Positions 1 to 8,897 are shown, numbered from the stretch's first letter. The stretch is 34,184 bases of DNA from Gammaproteobacteria bacterium (GCA_009841615.1 VXLL01000026.1:1-34184), one strand, 5' to 3'. Numbers and translations are program-made. The notes: generated from the letters alone by a model not told the origin.

Positions 1-54
1 ACTGCCGACACGAGGATTTTCAGTCCACTGCTCTACCGACTGAGCTACCTGGCC
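1..54 (-). tRNA. tRNA-Phe (GAA), 5' part, cut by the window edge
   Basis: Read on the minus strand, the gene starts at base 54 with acceptor strand GGCCAGG, then TA, a D-stem GCTC/GAGC, and an anticodon loop CTGAAAA that gives anticodon GAA (phenylalanine). The variable loop GTGTC follows, and the T-arm begins before the edge cuts off the 3' part. The anticodon stem reads GTGGA against TCCTC. The second pair is therefore U-U, where the usual gammaproteobacterial tRNA-Phe has GAGGA with an A-U pair. Everything else looks like a functional tRNA. No convincing sigma-70 promoter was found in the bases upstream (57-192). Confidence 0.93.
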
Positions 55-192
55 GCTTCGGATGTTCGACTTTTGATGGAACAAAGAAGCGAGAATTTTA
101 AGTATCGCGCCACTTTCGTTGGAAGGGCGCGTAACGAATGAGTCTGTTGTCCTAAAACCTCCATTTAAAATCACCGTACTACCCGCCAACCC

Positions 193-1293
193 GTGCATTT
201 TTCTGTGAACGAACCACCAGACTGGGTACATCAATCTTTAAATCTTCCACTACGCTTCGCACAAGTTCGAGAAGACCCTGATCTAGATTCTTGGCTAGTT
301 CAACAGCTCCCTAACGATGCAACCCTCTTAGTTGTTGGTTCTGGCGGGTGTACGCTCGCGGTGCTCGCGAGTATGCCAAACGTACGATCCATTCACGTTG
401 TCGATCCAAATCCGGCTCAGCTGGCTTTATGCCGAATCAAACTCGCATTATTACGAGACCAAGACCCTGAAGATCGTCTAAAGTTCCTTGGACATAGGGA
501 CCTCTCCTGCGAAAAGAGGGAACATCAATTGCATCGTATTTGTGAAGAGACATGTGACTCTGTTAGTAGTTTTGGTCCAACAGATCGCATCTTCGAGGTT
601 GGTCTTGATTATGCCGGCCGTTACGAATCAGTATTTCGACAGATCAGCAAATCCGTCGCCATGTTTCCTGATTCAGTACTTGATTTACTACGTCTTAACA
701 ACTCGAGTGACCAAGCAAAGTGGCTTCAAATGCACCCCGACTTTGTAGCCCGATTACTTAACAGTTTCGATCAAGTCATGTGCTTAGAAAACCTTGTCGC
801 ACTTTTCGGAGAAATCGCGACACAAAATCCAGTGATGCCCTTTTCTACTCACTTTTTCCAAAGAACGGTGCATGCCTTGCATTGTTTTAACGCTAGGAGT
901 AATCACTTCCTCTGGCAGGTTCTAGCATCTTCCGCACCGATAAAACCCTTCGCACGATGGCTCAACCAGCCACGTCAAAAAGTTTCTGCTAACTTTCACT
1001 TTGAAACGGAGACAGTGCAGGATCACTTAGCTCAAATCGATGTTCAATTTGACTACATTCACTTGTCAAATGTGTTAGATTGGCTGACTGAAGACGAAGC
1101 TCGTGCATTGTTAGAATTAACTTGGAATCGATTGAAACCGAAAGGGTTTACCCTGATTCGGCAATTAAACTCAGATTTACCCATTCGGGTTCTCGGCGAA
1201 AGCTTTAGATGGTTAGATGAGGAATCCGACAATTTACATCGGAAAGACCTGAGTTACTTCTATCGTGGAGTACATTGTGGTCGGCGGTTGTAA
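193..1293 (+). CDS. DUF3419 / BtaA-like SAM-dependent 3-amino-3-carboxypropyl transferase
   Basis: The 366-residue product matches DUF3419, the family of BtaA, which moves the 3-amino-3-carboxypropyl group of S-adenosylmethionine to diacylglycerol in betaine-lipid synthesis. Visible support: a Rossmann SAM-binding loop VVGSGGCTLAVL (residues about 47-58), the acidic strand end HVVDPNPAQLALCRIKLA (about 69-86), a central stretch with ALFGEIATQNP, and a late motif IHLSNVLDWLTEDEA followed by LIRQLNSD. No N-methyltransferase of the BtaB type lies nearby, so a complete betaine-lipid pathway is not supported here. The acceptor could be a small molecule, RNA or lipid. The start is GTG with no clear Shine-Dalgarno. 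It leads a three-gene cluster with the GNAT-like and diiron-oxidase genes downstream. Confidence 0.8.
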   Translation: MHFSVNEPPDWVHQSLNLPLRFAQVREDPDLDSWLVQQLPNDATLLVVGSGGCTLAVLASMPNVRSIHVVDPNPAQLALCRIKLALLRDQDPEDRLKFLGHRDLSCEKREHQLHRICEETCDSVSSFGPTDRIFEVGLDYAGRYESVFRQISKSVAMFPDSVLDLLRLNNSSDQAKWLQMHPDFVARLLNSFDQVMCLENLVALFGEIATQNPVMPFSTHFFQRTVHALHCFNARSNHFLWQVLASSAPIKPFARWLNQPRQKVSANFHFETETVQDHLAQIDVQFDYIHLSNVLDWLTEDEARALLELTWNRLKPKGFTLIRQLNSDLPIRVLGESFRWLDEESDNLHRKDLSYFYRGVHCGRRL

Positions 1294-1340
1294 CTCACAT
1301 CGGAACCAGACTTTGATTCGGCAAACACTCGGAAACAACA

Positions 1341-2312
1341 TTGGTTGAGACTTCACAAATCTTTCGATTGACCGCGCAGGAGATAGCTGAATTCAGTCCT
1401 ATGTTAAGAGACTTTGAATATCAGTTTTGGTATCCGTTGGGAGAATCAAGAGAATTTCGGATAGAACATCCGAGCCTTTACACGGACTTTTTTAGTTCGA
1501 TGGGCGATGCCTATTGTTTTGTAGCACTAAGGGAAGACGAGGTAGTCGGTGTGTTGAGTTCTGTTATCCGAACTCTGGTGGCATCGAACGGGAAAACGTC
1601 CCAAGTCGCCTACGTAGCAGACGTAAAGATCACTAAAGAATTACAAGGTAGCACGTTGCTGTATCGCTTAGCGCGTACAGCGATTCTCTGGTTGCGACCA
1701 CAAATTACTTCTGCATATTCCGTGGTCATGGACGGCACATCCGTGACTCCGAAGCAATACACAGGCCGTGTGGGAGTCCCTCAATTCTCGTGGGCGGGTC
1801 GCGTTCATCTACTCAGTTTTTCTACTACCACAGAGTTTCCTTGGACGTGGAGAGTTTCAGAGCATCCGCTCGATCGGAGCTCAGCGGCTAGCGGCATCGA
1901 ACCACGTCGAACTTCGACTGCTGTTCCTACTTGGGCGTTGATGAACCCATTATTGCGCGCGCAAGTAGTTCCAGCGTGGCTCATTGATCAACAGACTGGT
2001 GCTTGTGCGCTACTTGAAGATACACGGCGTGCCAAAAAGTTGTACGATCGGCAGAACAGTGAATATCGATACGCGCATTTGACGTACCTGTCGTATGCTA
2101 ATCCGGAACACATTGTCCACTTGATACCACATGCGTGTAGTCGAAGTCATTCCTTGGGTTTTACTCATTTGTTTGTTACGGTTCCTGACATCCACTTAGC
2201 TGTAGTACAGAGTCGCTTAGAAGAAATCGACCACGATTCGTTTTCAGCATCCATATACGGCGTGAGCCTTAGCGAGGACGCACCTTTTTTGGTTAATTCA
2301 TCGGAGATTTGA
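1341..2312 (+). CDS. GNAT-like acyltransferase of unknown substrate
   Basis: The 323-residue product has a GNAT-like N-terminal half. A beta strand with FVALREDEVVGVLSS (about 54-68) is followed by a strand AYVADVKITKELQGSTLLYRL (about 94-114), where QGSTLLYRL takes the place of the acetyl-CoA pyrophosphate loop (Q/R-x-x-G-x-G/A). The C-terminal half (about 180-323) has a further alpha/beta region, possibly a second, degenerate GNAT fold. I do not recognise a named family. The start is TTG at 1341. It lies 47 bases after the DUF3419 gene and its stop TGA overlaps or touches the start of the next gene, so the three genes probably form one transcript. That context suggests it acylates, or modifies in a related way, the product of the upstream enzyme. 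This is inference. Confidence 0.6.
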   Translation: MVETSQIFRLTAQEIAEFSPMLRDFEYQFWYPLGESREFRIEHPSLYTDFFSSMGDAYCFVALREDEVVGVLSSVIRTLVASNGKTSQVAYVADVKITKELQGSTLLYRLARTAILWLRPQITSAYSVVMDGTSVTPKQYTGRVGVPQFSWAGRVHLLSFSTTTEFPWTWRVSEHPLDRSSAASGIEPRRTSTAVPTWALMNPLLRAQVVPAWLIDQQTGACALLEDTRRAKKLYDRQNSEYRYAHLTYLSYANPEHIVHLIPHACSRSHSLGFTHLFVTVPDIHLAVVQSRLEEIDHDSFSASIYGVSLSEDAPFLVNSSEI

Positions 2313-2317
2313 AGCTA

Positions 2318-3112
2318 ATGACTACCACAGGTGATTCCACGGACTATCCCACTCTACAAGTTACAAAGCGCGCAGAAGAAGTATTGAAGGAGTCGGGTGT
2401 TCTGACGAATGGTTATCTAACCGCGTTAGCTGACGGAAGCATGACAAAAGAAATGTTTCGGTTGTCTCAAGAACAGTTTTTCTTTGCTGTTACGTTCTTT
2501 CCCCGACCCATGAGTGCGTTGGTAGGTCGTCTTCCTGATCCAATACAACGACTTGACATTCTAAAAAACGTAGTGGAAGAACACGGAGAGTTTGCCGAAA
2601 GTAAATTTCATCAAACGACTTTCGTACAGTTTTTGACATCGCTAGGGAGCGAAGTTGAGTCTTTGGGTAACAAATCTGCTCAGTGGCCTGAAGTTCGGGC
2701 TTTTAATACGGTATTAGCCGGTTCCTGCGTGCTTTCGGAACTTGAGGTAGGAATCGCGTGTATGGGCATTATTGAACTTGCTTTCTCTTCGATATCGGCG
2801 AGTATCGGTGCAAGTGTCGTGCGTCGTCAATGGGTTGAAAGAGACAACTTGACGCACTATACCTTACACGCCGAACTCGATGAACGACACGCTGACGAAT
2901 TTTTTCGTGTGATCGAGCCATCCTGGGGCAATCCAGATCGTCAGTATTACATTAATCAAGGCCTCCGATTAGGAGCCTATATCTTTAAACAACTGTACGA
3001 GAGCCTTTATGCCACCGCACAGCTAAAACTGGCTACAGTGGAAGACCAAAACGACAAAGATCCGAATGAGTCGGATCTGTTCGATTCAGAAGCCTCGGAA
3101 AACCCAGACTAA
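2318..3112 (+). CDS. Heme-oxygenase-like diiron oxidase (iron-containing redox enzyme family)
   Basis: The 264-residue, largely helical product matches the TENA/PqqC-like iron-containing redox enzyme family (HDO fold; relatives include UndA, BesC and SznF). Candidate metal ligands are E88/H89 in VVEEHGE, E153 in GIIELAF, and the cluster H180, H184, D188 and H191 in HYTLHAELDERH. Such enzymes use O2 and iron for decarboxylation, desaturation, C-C cleavage or N-oxygenation of small substrates. The C-terminus is acidic and probably disordered. I prefer ATG 2318: GGAG at 2303-2306 lies 11 bases upstream. A TTG at 2309 would overlap the previous stop. The last gene of the cluster, it has a stop that overlaps the stop of the convergent lipoprotein gene. 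The substrate is not inferable from sequence alone. Confidence 0.72.
   Translation: MTTTGDSTDYPTLQVTKRAEEVLKESGVLTNGYLTALADGSMTKEMFRLSQEQFFFAVTFFPRPMSALVGRLPDPIQRLDILKNVVEEHGEFAESKFHQTTFVQFLTSLGSEVESLGNKSAQWPEVRAFNTVLAGSCVLSELEVGIACMGIIELAFSSISASIGASVVRRQWVERDNLTHYTLHAELDERHADEFFRVIEPSWGNPDRQYYINQGLRLGAYIFKQLYESLYATAQLKLATVEDQNDKDPNESDLFDSEASENPD
3058..3078 (-). terminator. Hairpin terminator for the minus-strand lipoprotein gene
   Basis: Perfect 8-base arms AGATCCGA and TCGGATCT are separated by ATGAG. On the minus strand the hairpin lies about 30 bases after the lipoprotein stop codon and is followed by a T-rich run (TTTGTCGTTTTGG). It sits inside the 3' end of the convergent diiron-oxidase gene, so its role as a terminator is inferred. 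Confidence 0.5.
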
Positions 3113-5115
3113 TTACTTGCAACTAGAAGAACTGCTGTGAGTTCTACTGTTTTCGGTGGTAAACAAATATCGTCATTGCAGGTTTGGTACGTTACCTGAC
3201 TCTCGATAGTGTACTCCCCTGGACTGCTATCCTCTGTTCCAATTTTTTGGATCACGGCGAGATCTGAACCGCGAAAGACATCGTAAGAGCCTTTGAACTG
3301 ATGCATCGGCATTTTCACCTTTCCTAACTGTTGTATGTTTTCAGGTAGGGTAAACGATACTTTAGTTTCTTTCATTCCTTGTTCGGCGTTTTTCCCTGTG
3401 GGGGCGTAGATGTACCAACCCTCTTTTATATCAATAGCGAGAGAAACTTCCGCGGTGGAACCTAACTCGACTTTCTCCGGAACGACTAACTCCAATTTGA
3501 CCGGTAGCTTGGATTCTTTGTCCACCCGAGAAGTCTCGTTCTTGTCGGATTTCGGTGTAGGTAATTGGGTATCAGCCGTATCAGCATCGTCCGGCTCGGT
3601 TCCCAACATTACGTAGACTCGTCCTTGGTGGCGCATGGTCAACCAGTGTTCTCGCCCCGTGTCGTAAAGAACACCGACGGTTTGTTGCCAGTAGTCCACT
3701 TGCATTTGAAAAAACTCGTCAAACTCTTCCTCGGTTTCCCACCAACCGCCAGTATCCTCATATTGCGCTAGAAACGCTTCCCGTGTTGGTTTTTCTCGAG
3801 GTGGATAACGTCCGGGATCTTTTCCTGCACTTTCGACACTGTTCGTACCTTCCCATTCCCATGACAACTCATCAGAGAATTGACCGTCATTCACGGTCGC
3901 GACACTCGCGCCGATTATGAGGTCAGGGGTACCATCAAGATTCCAATCGTCTACATACAATCGTGGACCGCTACCTGGCAGTGCTTTACTACCATCCTCT
4001 GTTGCTAATAAATCGACTGCCGGATGAAAGCGATGCTCACCATCGACTTTGACTCCTTTGAAGAACGCTACGGCCAAGGCACCTTCATTTCTATAGCTAC
4101 CAGTCACTAAAAGATCTAAGACACCGTCGCGATCCCAATCCACAACGTATGGCGAGGTCTTGGAATCTCCGGCGAGAGAAACTGTCGACGTTTGTGCCCA
4201 GCCTTCAATGTCTTCGTCGGTTGCGATTGCGCCAATAGTCAACGGTTTACCATTGACATCTAAGAGTATTTCTCGTCGTCCAAATTGGGGTTCAGTTTTC
4301 GTTCCAATGTTCTTACTGATTTTCAGGGCATTGCCACCAAAAATCAAATCGTAATCTCCGTCATCGTCAAAGTCCCCCATTGACGCTGAGGAATACACCC
4401 AATAATCGAATGTTTCAATTGGATCAGGTATGACAGCTTCTTCAGGATTCTCCGTAAGTTCAAGGTACATTGGGTTCCATGCAGCTTCTGGATTTCCTTC
4501 TTGAGGCAGTTTCACACCAGGTAGAAACCCTTCTTCGTTTCCGCGAAACCAGGTAACTTCGCCCGGATGGTATTGACCCGTGATCATGTCGTCATAGCCA
4601 TCATCGTCTAAGTCGTAGAAGTACGGAGTAAAACCAATGCAACACCATTGTTCTACTTCCATGATCGTCCCGGCGGTATCTCGCGCCCACTCAAATTCCT
4701 TTGTGAATTGAGGGTTGTTGTCGCTCCCGATGTTGAGATAAACACGCACCGTCGAACCTTCCTCTGACATTGGGAAGTTCTCTCCAGAGTTGGTTTCAAA
4801 CTCGCCGACAAGCAAATCTCGCTTACCGTCCCCGTTCCAGTCCCAAAGTGCGGGGGCTGCTAAACCGTGCTTTTCCGTGAGGACAGGTGCATCTCCAGCC
4901 ATAACCAACATTGGTTGTTGCAATTTCGGTGCACCAGGAATGTCGACTCCGATGATTTCGGGAAACTGCGTTTCTCCCATCATGGCAATCTGCTCGGATT
5001 GCTGTAAGAAAGATTGTTGCACCTCCGATTGATCTTCCTCTTGTTCTTGACTGCATCCAAGTAGCACAAAACCACAAGAAATCAGGAAGAGTCTTGTTAA
5101 ATGTCTGATATTCAT
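3109..5115 (-). CDS. Lipoprotein with FG-GAP/VCBS repeats and a C-terminal DsbD-alpha-like domain
   Basis: The 668-residue product starts with a lipoprotein signal peptide and lipobox LLGC (Cys21), so it is likely exported and membrane-anchored. Residues about 85-425 hold FG-GAP/VCBS-type calcium-binding repeats: DWNGDGKRD, DLDDDGYDD, DFDDDGDYD, DWDRDGVLD and DWNLDGTPD. These usually build a beta-propeller. A charged linker (about 515-545) leads to a C-terminal domain (about 545-665) like the N-terminal alpha domain of DsbD, with strand motif GWYIYAP and a cysteine pair C646/C651 in TCNDDICLPP. In DsbD that pair passes electrons to periplasmic thiol proteins. No DsbD membrane domain is fused or adjacent, so the electron donor is unknown. 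A ribosome site like GGGTGATAAG precedes ATG 5115. It converges on the diiron-oxidase gene with overlapping stop codons. Confidence 0.78.
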   Translation of the reverse strand: MNIRHLTRLFLISCGFVLLGCSQEQEEDQSEVQQSFLQQSEQIAMMGETQFPEIIGVDIPGAPKLQQPMLVMAGDAPVLTEKHGLAAPALWDWNGDGKRDLLVGEFETNSGENFPMSEEGSTVRVYLNIGSDNNPQFTKEFEWARDTAGTIMEVEQWCCIGFTPYFYDLDDDGYDDMITGQYHPGEVTWFRGNEEGFLPGVKLPQEGNPEAAWNPMYLELTENPEEAVIPDPIETFDYWVYSSASMGDFDDDGDYDLIFGGNALKISKNIGTKTEPQFGRREILLDVNGKPLTIGAIATDEDIEGWAQTSTVSLAGDSKTSPYVVDWDRDGVLDLLVTGSYRNEGALAVAFFKGVKVDGEHRFHPAVDLLATEDGSKALPGSGPRLYVDDWNLDGTPDLIIGASVATVNDGQFSDELSWEWEGTNSVESAGKDPGRYPPREKPTREAFLAQYEDTGGWWETEEEFDEFFQMQVDYWQQTVGVLYDTGREHWLTMRHQGRVYVMLGTEPDDADTADTQLPTPKSDKNETSRVDKESKLPVKLELVVPEKVELGSTAEVSLAIDIKEGWYIYAPTGKNAEQGMKETKVSFTLPENIQQLGKVKMPMHQFKGSYDVFRGSDLAVIQKIGTEDSSPGEYTIESQVTYQTCNDDICLPPKTVELTAVLLVASN

Positions 5116-5418
5116 AATCTTATCACCCGAAAGTCGGTTAATTCTGAATGGGTAAAAGTTTTACTAAATTCTATGTAGACAGAGTGTTTTTCTAGTCTTG
5201 CGCGGGATTTGAGTTTGGATAGTCGTAACCTAGTTGTTTTAGTCGTTTCGACGTGTTATGTTCTCAAGAGAATTCTGAGAAATCCCCATATAGTCTTCTT
5301 GTTGTTGTCGCAGAATACGCTGTCCGGGAGTACAAAATAGATGTGCAAATCTAGATTCCTGATCTCATTCGATAAGCTCGCGGTGATCTAGCTCATAGAT
5401 TCTCGATTGTTGATATGA
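5116..5418. other. Intergenic region between the divergent lipoprotein and permease genes
   Basis: About 300 bases with no open frame that looks coding. It must hold the promoters of both divergent genes, but I found no sigma-70 site I would defend. A perfect palindrome GTAAAA-G-TTTTAC lies at 5152-5164, 37 bases upstream of the lipoprotein start, and could be an operator. There is no visible remnant of an ABC ATPase gene for the permease downstream. Confidence 0.5.
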
Positions 5419-5553
5419 ACTGCTAATCCGACGTCTCCTTTTACCGTAGCTGTATCACTTTGGACAGCGGGCCGAGTCGCGCGGACTGAAATACTGAGCT
5501 TAATCAGACTCTTTCGGTTTTGGTTTGTCGTAGTTCTTCTTTCAGGCGCGGCA
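5419..5553 (+). other. Probable in-frame 5' coding extension of the permease/M1-like gene, no standard start
   Basis: The frame of the gene at 5554 stays open back to a TGA at 5416-5418. The translated stretch looks coding: it has a basic juxtamembrane segment RTEILSLIRLFRFW and the first half of a membrane helix WFVVVLLSGAAMSAYVLSCL that runs into the downstream ORF. It contains no ATG, GTG or TTG codon. Either a CTG (5494) or another rare start is used, or a one-base change near ATG 5415 (ATGAACTGC) has broken the frame. Removing a single A there would join that ATG to this frame. Confidence 0.55.
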
Positions 5554-8500
5554 ATGAGTGCTTATGTACTTTCGTGCTTAGTGTACGTTAACACCGCTCC
5601 GTACAACTTCAGCTCAGTAGGTGGTACTCCGTTGTATCTATTAGGGAACTTAGACCCCGCCTACTTCGTGTTTTTCTTAGCTGGGTTATTACTTTTAGCA
5701 TTCGATTTTCAACACCGCATCTGGAAGTGTAGACTACAAGAAGTCATCGAGTCACGTCCTATTACAAACTTGGAATTCCAACTGGGTCGTACCCTGTGTT
5801 ACGCCGGTTTGATATGGATGGTCGTATGTGTAAATGTACTGTTAATGCAATTTTTCGGCCTAGTGTCTCAACTATTCAAACTCAACATAGCCGACACTAT
5901 TCAACTTCATTCGATGTTTAATTTGCTTCTGGTGGATGCACCCGTCGCGTTGCTCTTCTGGACATCGCTGCTTCTCGTGCTAACTGTTATGCTTCGTTCC
6001 CGGTTGTTGATTGTGTTAGCGTCAGTGAGCGCGATACTAGTCTACTACCTGTGGGTTCTCAATACTCCGTTCTCGTTCGTCGATCTTCTATCTCTTTCTT
6101 CCAATCAAACTTTATTCGTTTCTGACATTTTGCCCGCTATTCCATCGGTAACTTCATGGATCATGCGCATTGGTACTTCTCTTCTCGCAGTGGCGCTGAT
6201 TGGAGCGGGAGCATGGGCTCATTCGCGATCGCACCACAGGCACCAAACATGGACCAAATTTTTACCAATGATTTTCTTTGTCGTTGGCGTTCTAGTAATG
6301 TCTGCGGGAGTTGTGTATGAAGTACGCAAATCGAACGAAATCAATGATTGGCGCCAAGCTCACTTAACTAACGAATGGAATGCAACGTTGGATGTTCAGT
6401 CGATTCGGGGGGAGGTTTATATCAACCCGAACCAGCGGATGCACCTCGACCTCAATATCGCTTTCATTTTGACGTCACAAACACCAACTACGTCGCTAGT
6501 CTTCACATTGAATCCGGGTTACCAAATATCCACGATTAGAGTTGACGATATTTCCTGCGACAACGAATTTGAAAACGGTATTTTGGAAGTGTCTGTTCCC
6601 TTCGTGGTTCAACCAGATAGGGAATACTCAATGAATATCGTTGCTGAAGGAAAACCAAAGCCGCACTTTGCCTATCTGAACACTCCTTACGATTACCTCG
6701 CTGACGAGAATTTTCCGATTCAAGCTATTCATTCGTATGGCTCCGACGGTTCGATCTACGACCGTCGATTCGTCGCACTGATGCCAGGCGCGTACTGGTA
6801 TCCCGTCCCTGGATTGGTTCCTAGGGCGGTAGATGATGATTTATTCGGTTCTGATTTCTTCGATGTTGAGTTGAGAGTCCAACTGGACGCCCCGTCTTCT
6901 TGGAAAGTCGTCGGAACGGGTACGTCGCAAACTAATCCAAAGGAACACAACGAGTATCTGACAAAACCAAATATTCCCGTTGCATCGATAGGTCTCTTTG
7001 CTTCTGAGTTCGTAAGAATGTCGCATGATTTTGAAAACGTGGAGTTTGCGCTGTACTTACATTCGCATCACTCGAAAAATTTTGTTGCATTAGAACGGTA
7101 TAAAAGTGAACTATTAGCGAAGATTGATGGGTATTTGAAGAGATTTGAAGAAGAAGGGTTTCCAATTCCATACTCGTCGTTGGTATTTGTTGAAGTACCT
7201 AACAAGTTGCGCACCATTGGTGGTGGGTGGCGGATGGGTCGTGTGAATTCACTTCCTGGTGTGATTTTATTAAAAGAACGGGGACTTCCGAACCTCAACA
7301 TCGACGCTATGGTGAAACGTATCGAAGAAGCCGAGACTGCAGAGGAAGACCGATCTAACCGGGTCTGGAATCGACTGTACAACGCATCACAACTTGCGCT
7401 AGGAAATGAAAACTTGGATAGTCCGATTCGCGATCAAATCTGGAATCATCTCCTTTCTACATCGGGCGAGCATCGAAGAGCGCTCGACCTCATTTTTCAT
7501 ATTTGGATGGGGAGATTTACCCCATCTTATACAGAGGGACTGTTTTCGTTATATGCGTCCGCACACGCATCGCGGTGGACAGGCGTTAATCTTCCAGCGA
7601 CCGATTTAGAAGGACTATTCTGGAGAGAAATGGACTATAGCGGACGACCGTCGGTTCAAAACCTCTCAGAAGGGACTGCATTAGCAGGGCTAGCGTTCAA
7701 TCCTGATGATCACCAACAAGAATTTGAAGCGCTATATCAAAAGTGTTTTTCCATGTATCAATCATTATTTTGGTACTTCACTTTCCGAAAACAACAAGGA
7801 GACCGAAACCAATGGCTTGCAGAGTTACGACGTAGATTTGGAGGTCAACAATTCACGTACAACGACATGACCACTGTCGCTCGCGAGTTTGATATCGACA
7901 TTGACCTCTTTCTCGACGATTGGTTTTCAAAGGATACTCCGCCAGGTTTTGAAGTTTCATCTGGTACAGCTACGCGAATTGCGAATAGTGAAGATGGGTC
8001 GCTACGCTATGTTTTCACCTTTGACGTTGCAAACACGCAGTCTACCACAGGTTTCGTGTATTTGTTGTCAGGCTCACTACCACCTATCGTAATCGACGGA
8101 AATACTTCAAAAAAATTTACTGTTTTACGGGAATTGGATGCTGACGACTCTGAAGCAGTCTCATTCACGATCCACACCGGTTTTTCGTTAAACCGACGTC
8201 GATTTGGGGTGGTTATACCAACAGACCACTCCTCTGTTACCCAGGTGTTAGCACCAATGGACAAGATCGAGGAGAGTGATTTCATCCCACAACGTGACGA
8301 GATTATTGTTGACGATCTCGATGTAGGTTTCGTCGTGCAGCAGTCTAATCCGCTACCGTTTCTGTTTCGATACACACCACGTGATTGGTTTTGGGTTTCT
8401 ACCCTTCAAGAGGACTTTGACGGTACACTACCGGATATTGATTTGAGATTTTCTATTCCCAATGCGCGGTGGGTACGTCGAACTGAAAAACTTGGCTACG

Positions 8501-8856
8501 GAAAATTTCGCCGGACGGTCGCACTCTCTCGGGTCACGAGGTCTCTTAAACTACATCCAGTACGATTTGTTGCGGAAATTCCGTATGCTGGTCAATGGTC
8601 TCTGGACTTCTACTTGCACAAACCTACTAACCAAATTGAATATGGAAGTCTTGCGAATTTCAACCTAGAAATCGTGAATAACTCAAAACACTGGAAAAAA
8701 GAGGTTAACCCAGATTCTTTGGAAGTCGGGTGGGAATTTGTCGACACTTTTGAACTCGACGCGGGAAGAACAGATGTTGTCTTGGTTGGAGTAAGTGAAC
8801 CATCAATCGTATATGCGGACGCGATTCGGTGGCGCAAAGCTTCAGTGTCAGAGTAG
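5554..8856 (+). CDS. ABC-2-type permease fused to an M1 aminopeptidase-like ectodomain (probably inactive)
   Basis: From the first ATG (5554) the product is 1100 residues. About six to seven hydrophobic helices in residues 1-260 resemble ABC-2 permeases. Residues about 270-1100 resemble the beta-sandwich and gluzincin regions of M1 peptidases, as in known permease/M1 fusions. The HExxH zinc motif is not intact: the matching site reads D645-L-I-F-H649, followed by WMG (as in HxWxG). Glu661 in TEGLFSLY sits where the third ligand normally lies, but about seven residues too close. The GAMEN-type motif is replaced by GGGWRMGRVN. Catalysis is therefore unlikely. No ABC ATPase gene is next to it, so the transporter partner is elsewhere or missing. 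The true N-terminus is probably upstream (see 5419-5553). It ends convergently with thpR. Confidence 0.72.
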   Translation: MSAYVLSCLVYVNTAPYNFSSVGGTPLYLLGNLDPAYFVFFLAGLLLLAFDFQHRIWKCRLQEVIESRPITNLEFQLGRTLCYAGLIWMVVCVNVLLMQFFGLVSQLFKLNIADTIQLHSMFNLLLVDAPVALLFWTSLLLVLTVMLRSRLLIVLASVSAILVYYLWVLNTPFSFVDLLSLSSNQTLFVSDILPAIPSVTSWIMRIGTSLLAVALIGAGAWAHSRSHHRHQTWTKFLPMIFFVVGVLVMSAGVVYEVRKSNEINDWRQAHLTNEWNATLDVQSIRGEVYINPNQRMHLDLNIAFILTSQTPTTSLVFTLNPGYQISTIRVDDISCDNEFENGILEVSVPFVVQPDREYSMNIVAEGKPKPHFAYLNTPYDYLADENFPIQAIHSYGSDGSIYDRRFVALMPGAYWYPVPGLVPRAVDDDLFGSDFFDVELRVQLDAPSSWKVVGTGTSQTNPKEHNEYLTKPNIPVASIGLFASEFVRMSHDFENVEFALYLHSHHSKNFVALERYKSELLAKIDGYLKRFEEEGFPIPYSSLVFVEVPNKLRTIGGGWRMGRVNSLPGVILLKERGLPNLNIDAMVKRIEEAETAEEDRSNRVWNRLYNASQLALGNENLDSPIRDQIWNHLLSTSGEHRRALDLIFHIWMGRFTPSYTEGLFSLYASAHASRWTGVNLPATDLEGLFWREMDYSGRPSVQNLSEGTALAGLAFNPDDHQQEFEALYQKCFSMYQSLFWYFTFRKQQGDRNQWLAELRRRFGGQQFTYNDMTTVAREFDIDIDLFLDDWFSKDTPPGFEVSSGTATRIANSEDGSLRYVFTFDVANTQSTTGFVYLLSGSLPPIVIDGNTSKKFTVLRELDADDSEAVSFTIHTGFSLNRRRFGVVIPTDHSSVTQVLAPMDKIEESDFIPQRDEIIVDDLDVGFVVQQSNPLPFLFRYTPRDWFWVSTLQEDFDGTLPDIDLRFSIPNARWVRRTEKLGYGKFRRTVALSRVTRSLKLHPVRFVAEIPYAGQWSLDFYLHKPTNQIEYGSLANFNLEIVNNSKHWKKEVNPDSLEVGWEFVDTFELDAGRTDVVLVGVSEPSIVYADAIRWRKASVSE

Positions 8857-8897
8857 TGTATTTGCTTACAAATCGTTCTCAAATTGTTACTCAATAC

